DNA of 64,000 bases from Bacillota bacterium (lineage in GTDB: Bacteria > Bacillota > Clostridia > Lachnospirales > Lachnospiraceae). Made by a program: the position numbers and the translations under genes. The notes beneath the pieces are model-generated. The model searched no databases, was not told the DNA's origin, and was given only the letters and a program-made list of their open reading frames with translations. Positions 55,551 through 63,228 of the stretch are shown here, piece after piece; the first letter of the stretch is position 1; each line of letters begins with the position of its first letter. The stretch is taken from assembly GCA_023443225.1 (NCBI GenBank), contig JAEZVF010000058.1:62001-126000 (forward strand), written 5' to 3'.

Positions 55551-56420
55551 TTAATCGCAATAAGAATTCCGATATTCGGACGGTGTAATATGAAGGAGTT
55601 TGCTAAAACTGGATGAAAAATGGGAACTGCTAGCAAATCCACACCGCATTGCTATTTCTGTAATGGGAATTTCCTTTCTCCTAAGTAGTTTTTTGGATTT
55701 CTCTAATCTTATTTCTATTAAATATTCTTTCGGCGTTAACTTGGTTTCCTTCTTAAATATTCGATTGAAACTTGAAACTGACATATTTCCCAAGGCTGCC
55801 AAATGCTTTACCGCTATCATTTCGCTAAAGTGTTGCTCAATATAATGTTCTGCACGTGCCACTGCATAATTAGAAGATATTGCGCGCATATCATAATTTT
55901 CTCCTAAAATACTCCTTATCAGCCAGTGGGTAATAATTGTAGTTTGCGCTTCCAAAGTAATGTCTGCATTTTGCATTTTCTTACTATATTCAAAAGCAAA
56001 CGTATTCAATGCCTTTAAAATATCATGACAAATGGCAAACTGTTTCAAGTGAAACTCCGGTTTTTTGTCCGTATACATTCTGTATTGTTCTTCGAAATAT
56101 TCTTTATCGATCAATATACAATAGTAATGTGCAAATGATTCCTCAAGATCATTATGCGGAATATTTGGCGACATCACAGTAGCCAAATAATGGTTTTCTT
56201 TGATTTCAATATTAGGCTTTATCGTAACGGAATCAAAAGAAAATATGATAACAAACATATAAGAGGGGTGTGTGTGAAAAGGTCTAGCAGCATACTGGCA
56301 CACTCCTACACTAGGAATAAACAGCCCCATCTTATTGTGTACATAACAGTCTACATATTTTAAATCATCTTCTGTTACAGTTTCACCTATTAATGATTTA
56401 ACTAACTCAAAATCATCCAT
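55551..56420 (-). CDS. AraC-family transcriptional regulator
   Basis: A 289-residue AraC-type activator: an N-terminal cupin-like sensor (about 30-120, with FHTHPSYMFVIIFSFDS) and a C-terminal double helix-turn-helix (YIEQHFSEMIAVKHLAALGN ... ITEIAMRCGFASSSHFSSSF ... LLHITPSEYR). The effector is unknown. The nearest candidate target is the PNPOx-like gene downstream on the same strand, 155 bases away. It has its own promoter-like repeat (56481-56530). Confidence 0.87.
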   Translation of the reverse strand: MDDFELVKSLIGETVTEDDLKYVDCYVHNKMGLFIPSVGVCQYAARPFHTHPSYMFVIIFSFDSVTIKPNIEIKENHYLATVMSPNIPHNDLEESFAHYYCILIDKEYFEEQYRMYTDKKPEFHLKQFAICHDILKALNTFAFEYSKKMQNADITLEAQTTIITHWLIRSILGENYDMRAISSNYAVARAEHYIEQHFSEMIAVKHLAALGNMSVSSFNRIFKKETKLTPKEYLIEIRLEKSKKLLRRKEIPITEIAMRCGFASSSHFSSSFSKLLHITPSEYRNSYCD

Positions 56421-56480
56421 GCTACCACTCTTTTCTACTTATAATAATATTGATTGATTACTGCCCTTTACTAGAGTACA

Positions 56481-56530
56481 AAATCTAACTCTAATTCTAT
56501 CATATTTGAGATCTATCAACCATCTGTTTT
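56481..56530 (-). promoter_or_regulatory. Promoter-like 50-bp repeat, copy B (araC-type gene)
   Basis: The same element as 54611-54660: extended -10 TGATAGAAT on the minus strand (TAGAAT at 56494-56499), matching 42 of 50 bases. It lies about 67 bases upstream of the AraC-family start. The conservation of a whole 50-bp block suggests either a common regulator or recent duplication. Confidence 0.6.
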
Positions 56531-56584
56531 TCTCTCAAACGTCAAGGGAACTTATTCTATCTGTACTATTAAATAAAAAAGAAA

Positions 56585-57703
56585 TTAAATTCTTTTCCCT
56601 GCATATGGTTCACAATAGGAGGTTACATCTTTAGAAACCCTACAAAACCAAGTACAAGATCCACATTGAATACAGTTCTCAGGATGGTACATTGTAATGT
56701 CTGCATTTGGATTTTCTTCCAATGCTTTCACAATCTTACGTACATCAATACCCATAGGGCAGTTTCTCGTACAAGCGCCGCATTTCCTGCATTTATTGTC
56801 GTTTGTAATATTGCTTTTCATTCCAATGGCAGCAAAGCAAATCTTAGTTGAAAATGCTTCATCTTCGGCAACCTTATGTGCATTTAGAATTCCCCCTCCA
56901 GCAAAATATTCTGTCTCTCCTAAATTAACTTTGCCAAAGCATTGTTCTAAAACTTTCTGTATCTTTGTAGAATCCTCTACATATGCAATTCTTGCAGCTC
57001 CAGAGTACAGATTTGCAAGTGTTACAAATCTACCTCCGTCATAACAATGATTTATGATTTTTACAATCTGGTAAACAGTTTGTGCGTTCATAACAAGAAC
57101 TCCCTGTTCAATCGGAAGTTCATTTCTGTTAAGATGCTTTCCAAGTACCTGGTCAATCAGGAAGTATTCTTCTCCCATTGGAAAGCAATTTGGAACCTGT
57201 TCGCAGTGAATGTCATCTCCTGTTTCTACAACTTGTTTAGATGCAAGAATAACACGGTCGATACTAAAAATCTGCTGTAGGTAATTACAGCCTGTCAAGA
57301 TTTCCTGTAACCTGTGGTTTACCAACCATTCATCGTGCAGGATACCCGGTTCACATTCTACTGCATTTACAAGAAGTATGGAGTAAGGATGGGAGCGGCT
57401 GGCAAAGCTTTCTAATTTCTCTGCTACCGGAAACCCATTACCACTCATGCCTTCAAGATTTATATTCCTGATTTTATCGATTAGCTCCTGTATCTTTGGA
57501 AGATTATTTTCGTTACAAAATGTAGTAATTCTCGTTTGTTCCTCCAACAACAATTCCTCGTCTGTAAGGCGAACCACCTTCCCAATCTTTTTCTTTAAGT
57601 ACTTTCCCTTCAACTTGCCATATGCTTTCTTTGATGCTTTCCAAGTGTTTTTCAATTCTCTGTTTTTCTTTACTGCTTTCCTATTCAAAATTACTCCGCT
57701 CAT
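56585..57703 (-). CDS. RnfC-like iron-sulphur oxidoreductase subunit
   Basis: A 372-residue protein related to RnfC and the NADH-binding NuoF-type fold. A basic N-terminal stretch (1-60, KKNRELKNTWKASKKAYGKL) is followed by a flavin/NADH-like segment (GMSGNGFPVAEKLESFA, with NAVECEPGILHDEWLV in place of the RnfC ECEPYLT-DDR-M). The C-terminus has two 4Fe-4S motifs: CRKCGACTRNCPMGIDVRKI and CIQCGSCTWFCR (about 318-355). No other Rnf genes are nearby, so it probably works as a soluble electron carrier with a partner encoded elsewhere. It is nine bases after the TetR gene and under the same promoter. Confidence 0.72.
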   Translation of the reverse strand: MSGVILNRKAVKKNRELKNTWKASKKAYGKLKGKYLKKKIGKVVRLTDEELLLEEQTRITTFCNENNLPKIQELIDKIRNINLEGMSGNGFPVAEKLESFASRSHPYSILLVNAVECEPGILHDEWLVNHRLQEILTGCNYLQQIFSIDRVILASKQVVETGDDIHCEQVPNCFPMGEEYFLIDQVLGKHLNRNELPIEQGVLVMNAQTVYQIVKIINHCYDGGRFVTLANLYSGAARIAYVEDSTKIQKVLEQCFGKVNLGETEYFAGGGILNAHKVAEDEAFSTKICFAAIGMKSNITNDNKCRKCGACTRNCPMGIDVRKIVKALEENPNADITMYHPENCIQCGSCTWFCRVSKDVTSYCEPYAGKRI

Positions 57704-57712
57704 TGCTTTCCC

Positions 57713-58279
57713 TCACTTTGTTTTTATGATGCAGCTGTCAAAAAAATTGTCTATGTGTGCCAGAAGTAAATCCTCTAAGTTGTCCTTTTGTATGGTATGA
57801 TACATGAAAAATGGAGCATACAATTCCATAGCCAGCACTTCCGGATCAACATTCTTTACTAGACCAGCATTGATGCATTCTTCAAATATTTTCTTCTGGG
57901 ACTGTATTGGAAGTTCTATGAAAAATTCACGATAAAGCTGCGCCATTTGTGGATTCTTAAATTGCTCGATCATCAAAAGCTTACGGAACATACACATCCA
58001 TTCATTCTGTATCTGAAAATGGAACATCTTCATACATGCCTTTTTCCACTCTTCCACTGTTTCATTTCTGTAAGAGACTTCCTGGTACTGTTGACAGAAA
58101 TTTGCCTTTGACTGCTCAACGATACAATCCAGAATCTCCTGCTTCCCTGAAAAATGCTTGTACAGCCCACTATTTCCGATTCCGACCGCATCTGCAATGG
58201 TACGTATGGACACTGCATCAAATCCGTTTGTAGAAAACAGCTTCATGGATTCTAATAATATCTTTTCTTTTGTTTTCAC
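57713..58279 (-). CDS. TetR-family transcriptional repressor
   Basis: A 188-residue TetR-type repressor with the N-terminal HTH (KILLESMKLFSTNGFDAVSI, then ADAVGIGNSGLYKHFSGKQE) and a helical ligand domain. Start is GTG at 58277-58279 with GAGGGG upstream. Its operator pair lies in its own promoter (58313-58367), so it represses itself and the RnfC-like gene behind it. The inducer is unknown. Confidence 0.9.
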   Translation of the reverse strand: MKTKEKILLESMKLFSTNGFDAVSIRTIADAVGIGNSGLYKHFSGKQEILDCIVEQSKANFCQQYQEVSYRNETVEEWKKACMKMFHFQIQNEWMCMFRKLLMIEQFKNPQMAQLYREFFIELPIQSQKKIFEECINAGLVKNVDPEVLAMELYAPFFMYHTIQKDNLEDLLLAHIDNFFDSCIIKTK

Positions 58280-58312
58280 TACATCCCCTCATTTCATATA
58301 CAGGTATGCAAA

Positions 58313-58367
58313 GTGAGCGATTGGTCACTTTTTATATTATTATAGTGACCAATCGCTCACCTGTCAA
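58313..58367 (-). promoter_or_regulatory. TetR operator pair merged with a perfect promoter
   Basis: On the minus strand: TTGACA (58362-58367), 17 bases, TATAAT (58339-58344), both boxes perfect. GTGACCAATCGCTCAC (58345-58360) fills the spacer, and its exact inverted copy GTGAGCGATTGGTCAC lies at 58313-58328, downstream of the -10. Centre-to-centre distance is 32 bases, about three helical turns, so two repressor dimers on one face could shut the promoter. Confidence 0.88.
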
Positions 58368-58482
58368 GGTAAATTTTTCTATAACTTGTTAATTATCTTC
58401 TGGATTCGGAGTCTGAAAGCTCTCTAATCGTTCAATCGCATCGTATATAAAACGATTGAAAGATTTTCATTACTGTTATAAA

Positions 58483-58537
58483 ATTACATATACAAGGTTA
58501 GAAATTTAATTATTACATATAAACGATTAGAAATTTA
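58483..58537. repeat. Direct repeat in the gap before the XRE membrane regulator
   Basis: ATTACATATACAAGGTTAGA and ATTACATATAAACGATTAGA each continue with AATTTA (58483-58508 and 58512-58537), 29 bases apart. A weaker third unit (CGTATATAAAACGATTGAAA) lies near 58442. The 467-base gap 58280-58747 holds the TetR operator-promoter, these repeats, and a GGAGGAG sequence near 58542 that leads to no start codon. Confidence 0.55.
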
Positions 58538-58747
58538 TTTTGGAGGAGAAGGCTTATACTTTTTTCAAAAAGGACAAAAAGTACTTTCAGAACATTGAAG
58601 AATATAACTGATTTGATTTAATATGTAAAATCATTTTGACACCTCTATTTTAGCCAATGTAAAAGACTTTTGGTAGATAAAGACACTTCTGTTCTATATG
58701 ATGTTAATTGATCAGGAGAAATCAAACTTGCAAAAGGAGATTCTACA

Positions 58748-59332
58748 ATGGAACTTAGTACTCAAATAAAGAAATATCGCACACATATGAATTTATCGCA
58801 AGAAGAGTTAGCGGAAAAAGTCTATGTAACAAGACAAACTATCTCTAATTGGGAAAATAACAGAAACTATCCAGATATTCATAGTCTGTTATTACTTAGT
58901 TCATTGTTTAACATATCTCTTGATCAATTAATCAAAGGAGATATCGATATTATGAAAGAAGAAATTAAGGAAGCTGAACTTCAAAAATTTAATCGTTATG
59001 GCACTATTTTTACTCTACTATTATTGCTAACCATATTCTCTTGTGTTCCACTAGCAATCTTTTTGAATTATTTTGGGCTAATTATATGGGCTATCATATT
59101 TGCAGTAACGATGTATTTTGCTTTTAAAGTTGAGAAATGTAAAAAAGATAATAATGTTCAAACTTATAAGGAAATCGTAGCCTTTACTGAAGGAAAACTA
59201 TTGGATGAAATTGAGAAAAGCCAAGAATACGGAAAACGCCCTTATCAAAAACTGTTGTTAGCATGCGGAAGTGCGTTATTTACTCTTATCGTTTGCTTAC
59301 TTTTGGCTTGGCTGCTGAAAGCATTCCTATAA
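58748..59332 (+). CDS. XRE-family regulator with C-terminal membrane domain
   Basis: A 194-residue protein. Residues 1-65 are an HTH_3 domain (MELSTQIKKYRTHMNLSQEE, then RQTISNWENNRNYPDIHSLL). The C-terminal half has three hydrophobic segments: two near residues 92-135 (TIFTLLLLLTIFSCVPLAIF, then IWAIIFAVTMYFAF) and one at 175-192 (LFTLIVCLLLAWLLKAF). It is a membrane-tethered regulator of a type common in Firmicutes, and often sits beside its target, but no partner gene is adjacent. AAAGGAG ribosome site. Confidence 0.83.
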   Translation: MELSTQIKKYRTHMNLSQEELAEKVYVTRQTISNWENNRNYPDIHSLLLLSSLFNISLDQLIKGDIDIMKEEIKEAELQKFNRYGTIFTLLLLLTIFSCVPLAIFLNYFGLIIWAIIFAVTMYFAFKVEKCKKDNNVQTYKEIVAFTEGKLLDEIEKSQEYGKRPYQKLLLACGSALFTLIVCLLLAWLLKAFL

Positions 59333-59372
59333 TAATTTTATTACATGGTGAAATAGAATCATAAATCACTAA

Positions 59373-59417
59373 CAAAAAATAACGCTACAACCCTTGATAT
59401 TACTTGGCTGTAGCGTT
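59373..59417 (-). terminator. Terminator of the second restriction locus
   Basis: AACGCTACA (59381-59389) pairs with TGTAGCGTT (59409-59417). On the minus strand the stem is followed by ATTTTTTG, so it ends transcripts from the 59569-60483 gene. It lies between convergent genes. Confidence 0.75.
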
Positions 59418-59568
59418 GCTTCATGTTATTACCACTCAGCGCCTAGAATCATCCCTTCAGATGCTTTTGTTTCTGTTTGTTTTTAAACTGCTGAATTCCG
59501 TGTATTATTTTATTTTTTAGGTAGCGTAGAAAAAATTAAAATCAAAATAGAATCAATTGATCATTAGA

Positions 59569-60483
59569 TTATTTTGAATACTCTTCAATAATTCCATCTA
59601 AATCATTTATATTTTGAAGATTTATTGCAAAATCCGAATCATCATACATTAGTTTTAAATCTCTTTGTCTTCCTAACCAACCAGCTCCATCAATAAAATT
59701 GACGAACTTAACATTTTTACGATTTCTTCTGTTATATTCATCAATTTTTAATCGGGCTTGATGTTCATCCCTTTGTTTTGTAGTTTGCCCACTACCAGTA
59801 GTAACCATATATGAAACTTCAATTAAAATTTTAGGATCATCAACACTTGGAATAATAAAATCAATATTTCTATCTATCCACGATACATTTTTTTCATGCA
59901 CATATGTTGTACCGTGTTTTGTACAATATGCATGTATCTCCTTCTCTAATATAGCTTCTACCTTATCTCCAACTGCATTACTGTATATCCCCTCAAATGA
60001 CGGTTTAATAAACTGTTTTAAAGCAGCTTTCGTAGTGAGCATTTTTAACCGTTTTGAATCAATTACTACCTGGTCTAAAATGAATTTTGGAATTTTGTCC
60101 GTATATAAACTCTTACTTTTTCCATTGATCATAAGATCACAAACTGCATCCATATACTTTTTTTCTTTAATCATTTTATTACGAATCGCGCTAATCGTCC
60201 ATTCAGATGAAAAATAATCCTTATTCATCCTACGGATCATAGAAACTATTCTTCGAAATCTTTCTTCGGAAATCCCCAATACACTGGTCAGGTTTTGTAA
60301 GGAATCCTTTTCATTCTTAATATACGTTTCAAGACCAGTTACTGTATCTACATTTTTTAAATTCTTTTTAATATTAGAAATCATAAGATCTTGTTTCTTT
60401 TCCATATCTATTTCAAGGTCTTTATCAACATAAAATGATGATACTGATTTTTTAAAATCATCATAACTCTTTTTAACAACCAT
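59569..60483 (-). CDS. Putative type II restriction endonuclease, first of two
   Basis: A 304-residue protein, last of the locus headed by the C5 methyltransferase. The C-terminal half looks like a restriction nuclease core: IDRNIDFIIPSVDDPKILIE then VSYMVTTGSGQTTKQRDEHQ, a D-x(n)-E-x-S variant of PD-(D/E)xK (Ser where Lys is usual), then VKFVNFIDGAGWLGRQRDLK, a pattern I know from DpnII-like enzymes. The N-terminal half is helical and charged. It follows the other nuclease-like gene by 19 bases, with AGGAGAG upstream. Function is inferred from motif and position; the exact family is not known to me. Confidence 0.6.
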   Translation of the reverse strand: MVVKKSYDDFKKSVSSFYVDKDLEIDMEKKQDLMISNIKKNLKNVDTVTGLETYIKNEKDSLQNLTSVLGISEERFRRIVSMIRRMNKDYFSSEWTISAIRNKMIKEKKYMDAVCDLMINGKSKSLYTDKIPKFILDQVVIDSKRLKMLTTKAALKQFIKPSFEGIYSNAVGDKVEAILEKEIHAYCTKHGTTYVHEKNVSWIDRNIDFIIPSVDDPKILIEVSYMVTTGSGQTTKQRDEHQARLKIDEYNRRNRKNVKFVNFIDGAGWLGRQRDLKLMYDDSDFAINLQNINDLDGIIEEYSK

Positions 60484-60502
60484 TTTGCTCTCTCCTAATT
60501 CG

Positions 60503-61213
60503 CTATACGCCTTTAATATAAGCCATGATGCGATTACTCATGTCATTTCCCGAATATCTTTCATATTCCACAATAACGTTATCTAGCCACGTCTTAGATA
60601 CTTTTGTTTGATTGCTCTCGCTTAGATGCGTTTTATACAATGCAGCCACAAACTCTTCTTTACAAGTAAAAGGTTTCAAATTACCTCTACTATTTTCTTT
60701 CCAATTCGCAGGTCTTATATTATAAATTTGTCCTTTTTTTCTTTGACACTTAAGTGCAAAATCCTGTGCTGGCCCCGTGATTTCCCACACTTTTTTACAC
60801 CACATATCTTTGATTGAAATGTTCCCGTCGTCGTCACTAATGTACGAGAAAATAAGATAATCACTATCTAATCTCCAAGGTTTTTCTCTTAAAGAATCTA
60901 CATAACCAAAATAATTAGCAACATCAAAAGCTGCATTTCTCGTTGCATAATATGTTTTCATCTCACATAATGCTGTAGTATCTGATTCTGTTAAATAAAA
61001 ATCTGGAAATGTTTGACCAGTTGCACTTCTAAAGTAAATATCATTATCACGTAAAAATTGCCCTAACCATTCCTGCAAAGCATTTCCAATTATATCATTT
61101 TGTTTTATTTTTACTTCAGTTCCATTCAATGACATTTTGATTTGACCGATAGCCTCTCCAATATTATTTTCTTTTAGCAATTCAATAATTTCACTAGCCG
61201 TAACGTATCTCAC
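60503..61213 (-). CDS. Putative type II restriction endonuclease, second of two
   Basis: A protein of about 236 residues directly downstream of a C5 methyltransferase. The core reads TFPDFYLTESDTTALCEMKT, a clean PD-x(n)-E-x-K nuclease pattern. It then has YATRNAAFDVANYFGYVDSL and a Cys/Trp-rich segment. It resembles the NgoBV/NlaIV group from memory, at low confidence. The best start is GTG at 61211-61213, with AAAGGGG nine bases upstream; the frame continues 16 codons further upstream. A terminator lies between it and the methyltransferase. Confidence 0.6.
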   Translation of the reverse strand: MRYVTASEIIELLKENNIGEAIGQIKMSLNGTEVKIKQNDIIGNALQEWLGQFLRDNDIYFRSATGQTFPDFYLTESDTTALCEMKTYYATRNAAFDVANYFGYVDSLREKPWRLDSDYLIFSYISDDDGNISIKDMWCKKVWEITGPAQDFALKCQRKKGQIYNIRPANWKENSRGNLKPFTCKEEFVAALYKTHLSESNQTKVSKTWLDNVIVEYERYSGNDMSNRIMAYIKGV

Positions 61214-61272
61214 AAACTGACACCCCTTTCCATAATATTCATATTTTATCATATAATGCAATTTATTGCATT

Positions 61273-61320
61273 AAAAAAACAGTTACCATCAAGGATTTTT
61301 AACTTTCCTTGATAGCAACT
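61273..61320 (-). terminator. Terminator at the end of the C5 methyltransferase gene
   Basis: Read on the minus strand, AGTTGCTATCAAGGA (61306-61320, inside the last codons of the methyltransferase) pairs with TCCTTGATGGTAACT (61281-61295) at 13 of 15 positions, followed by G and seven U (61273-61279). It stands before the two nuclease-like genes. A further small hairpin (AATGCAA/TTGCATT) lies at 61255-61272. Confidence 0.8.
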
Positions 61321-62768
61321 GCTAATTTTTCTGCAATAGCGGAAATGACTGGCACACATACTGTATTACCAAGAAGATCAAATGCCTCGTTCTCCTTAAG
61401 TATGCTTAGATCATATGTATCAGGATCATATCCACATAATTTCTGCCCTTCACGAATTGTTAATCGCCTAATTCCTTGTCCATCTACTACTCCTAATTTT
61501 GATACGTCCATGGCTACAAGTGTAGGTACTAAGTCATTTGGATCTAATATCTTTGAAAACTCAAATGATAGCTTCCCTGCTACAATATTATATCCTCTAG
61601 GTTTTTCCAAATCAGGCTTTCTTTCTCCTTCTACTAATGCTTTGGGATGTTCAAATGTCAGATAACCTTTATCCACTAAGTCATCTAACATATTTTGTAA
61701 ATCCTTTTTATTATAAAATGTCTTAATTTGTTCAACTGTCAAAGGCATTCCATCCATCCATTTTATTCCGATTTCTTCAGCCCACTTTTTCTTTCTTCGT
61801 TCCTTAAGTAATAAATTTAAAAGCTCTCTCTGATCTCTTGTAGTTTTTCCTTTTAAATCTATATCCCATGAATGTATATTTTCAGTTCCACCTCTTTTAT
61901 CTTTTATTGATTTTCCAAGAATTTCTTCAGTAGAAAAGTTAGATAACAAGCTCTTAGTGAATTTACTTCTTACTGTAGGCAAACCATGCTCCATAATGTC
62001 CCCAAAAGTTGCTGTGCTTATATCAAATTTATCCAAATCTATCATCTGCTTTAAAGTTCCAACAATATATATTCGTTTTCGACTCTGAGCTAAACCAAAA
62101 TGCTGCGAATCCAACACCTTCCAATTTACCTTATATCCCAATTTCTTAAGTTTAGAAATAATAACCTTTAATGTATTACCTTTATCATGGTTAACAAGTC
62201 CCTCTACATTTTCAAGTAGGAATGCTTTAACAGGTTTCCCCGCCTTATTTTTTTCACTTATAATTCTTTCTATTTCAAAAAACAGGGTGCCTCTTGTATC
62301 TGAAAATCCTAAGCCTTTCCCTGCCGAACTAAAAGGTTGGCAAGGAAACCCCGCTAGTAAAACATCAAAATCAGGAATATCCTTAGTCTGTATTTGTGTT
62401 ATATCCCCATATATTTTTTCATTTCCAAAGTGATTTTGATAAGCTTTAATTGCATATTTTTTTATTTCAGAAGTAAATACACATTTAGCATGCAATCCAC
62501 GCTTTTCTAATCCTTGTTCAAACCCTAATCTGATCCCCCCCAAACCTGCAAATAAATCAATGACTCTAACCGTTTCCTGTGCCACTTCTTTCTGTCTCTC
62601 CAATTCTAATGAAATTAAATTTGCGCATCTTTCAGAAAAAGAAGAACCAACACCGAAAAATTCAATCTCCTCTTGCTGTTCTTGTGTTAAATATACCTTA
62701 TATCCAACTTTTTTTTCTTCTTTAGGAACAGCTTTTCTTCCAGCATGTTTAGGTCTTTCTGCAATCAT
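61299..62768 (-). CDS. DNA (cytosine-5-)-methyltransferase
   Basis: A 489-residue C5 methyltransferase. Motif I VIDLFAGLGGIRLGFE (about 64), motif IV AGFPCQPFSSAG with the catalytic Cys, motif VI FLLENVEGL, motif VIII QHFGLAQSRKRIYIVG, and motifs IX-X near the end (LLGNTVCVPVISAIA). The first 60 residues (KEEKKVGYKVYLTQEQQEEI) precede motif I and resemble a small DNA-binding (ribbon-helix-helix-like) extension, which in some such enzymes represses its own gene. The ATG at 62766-62768 has GGAGG eight bases upstream. It protects the host site of the two nuclease-like genes that follow; the site is unknown. Confidence 0.88.
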   Translation of the reverse strand: MIAERPKHAGRKAVPKEEKKVGYKVYLTQEQQEEIEFFGVGSSFSERCANLISLELERQKEVAQETVRVIDLFAGLGGIRLGFEQGLEKRGLHAKCVFTSEIKKYAIKAYQNHFGNEKIYGDITQIQTKDIPDFDVLLAGFPCQPFSSAGKGLGFSDTRGTLFFEIERIISEKNKAGKPVKAFLLENVEGLVNHDKGNTLKVIISKLKKLGYKVNWKVLDSQHFGLAQSRKRIYIVGTLKQMIDLDKFDISTATFGDIMEHGLPTVRSKFTKSLLSNFSTEEILGKSIKDKRGGTENIHSWDIDLKGKTTRDQRELLNLLLKERRKKKWAEEIGIKWMDGMPLTVEQIKTFYNKKDLQNMLDDLVDKGYLTFEHPKALVEGERKPDLEKPRGYNIVAGKLSFEFSKILDPNDLVPTLVAMDVSKLGVVDGQGIRRLTIREGQKLCGYDPDTYDLSILKENEAFDLLGNTVCVPVISAIAEKLAVAIKES

Positions 62769-63010
62769 CTTATCATCCTCCATATTACTTATAGAATATC
62801 ATTATTTTTTACATTTTACAACCCTCTAAATTAATTTTTTGCGGAACCAAACCCTCTTTATTATATTTAAAATGAAATATCTATACCTTCAAATTAACTT
62901 GTGATTAATTAAACCTTACGAAAAATCTAATCTTTTTCCACTAGATCTATCTAGTAATATTTTAAATTTTCTCATGATTTTTTATTTCTATTAAAAGGTA
63001 CTGTTTAGAA

Positions 63011-63102
63011 TGATAGCAAAAAATGTACTCAAAATTCCCCTGTGATAGCATTTCGTATATTCACTTTTCCAAGTGATAGTAAATTGTGCACTCACAAAAA
63101 TC
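63011..63102. repeat. Three imperfect 31-bp direct repeats (IS-end-like)
   Basis: TGATAGCAAAAAATGTACTC (63011), TGATAGCATTTCGTATATTC (63043) and TGATAGTAAATTGTGCACTC (63074) are spaced 32 and 31 bases apart, each followed by an A/C-rich tail. Tandem copies of 'T-AT-G---AAATTGTACTC' remind me of the multiple terminal repeats of IS21-family elements. No transposase is seen here. The rest of the gap 62769-63228 is A/T-rich and holds the regulator's promoter. Confidence 0.55.
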
Positions 63103-63176
63103 ATCGAACCCAGACCACAGTAAGCTCTTTTAGATCACAAATAAAAATTTTTCTTTCTTATCTGCTCTATATGTGT

Positions 63177-63204
63177 TACAATACAAATGTATCTGTCAGA
63201 TACA
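63177..63204 (+). promoter_or_regulatory. Extended -10 and palindromic operator of the 63229 regulator
   Basis: TGTTACAAT (extended -10, TACAAT at 63177-63182) is followed six bases later by TGTATCTGTCAGATACA (63188-63204), a perfect 17-base palindrome over the expected start of transcription. The regulator begins 24 bases downstream. A self-controlling operator is the simplest reading. Confidence 0.75.
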
Positions 63205-63228
63205 AAAGTATATGAAAGAGGTGCTGAT

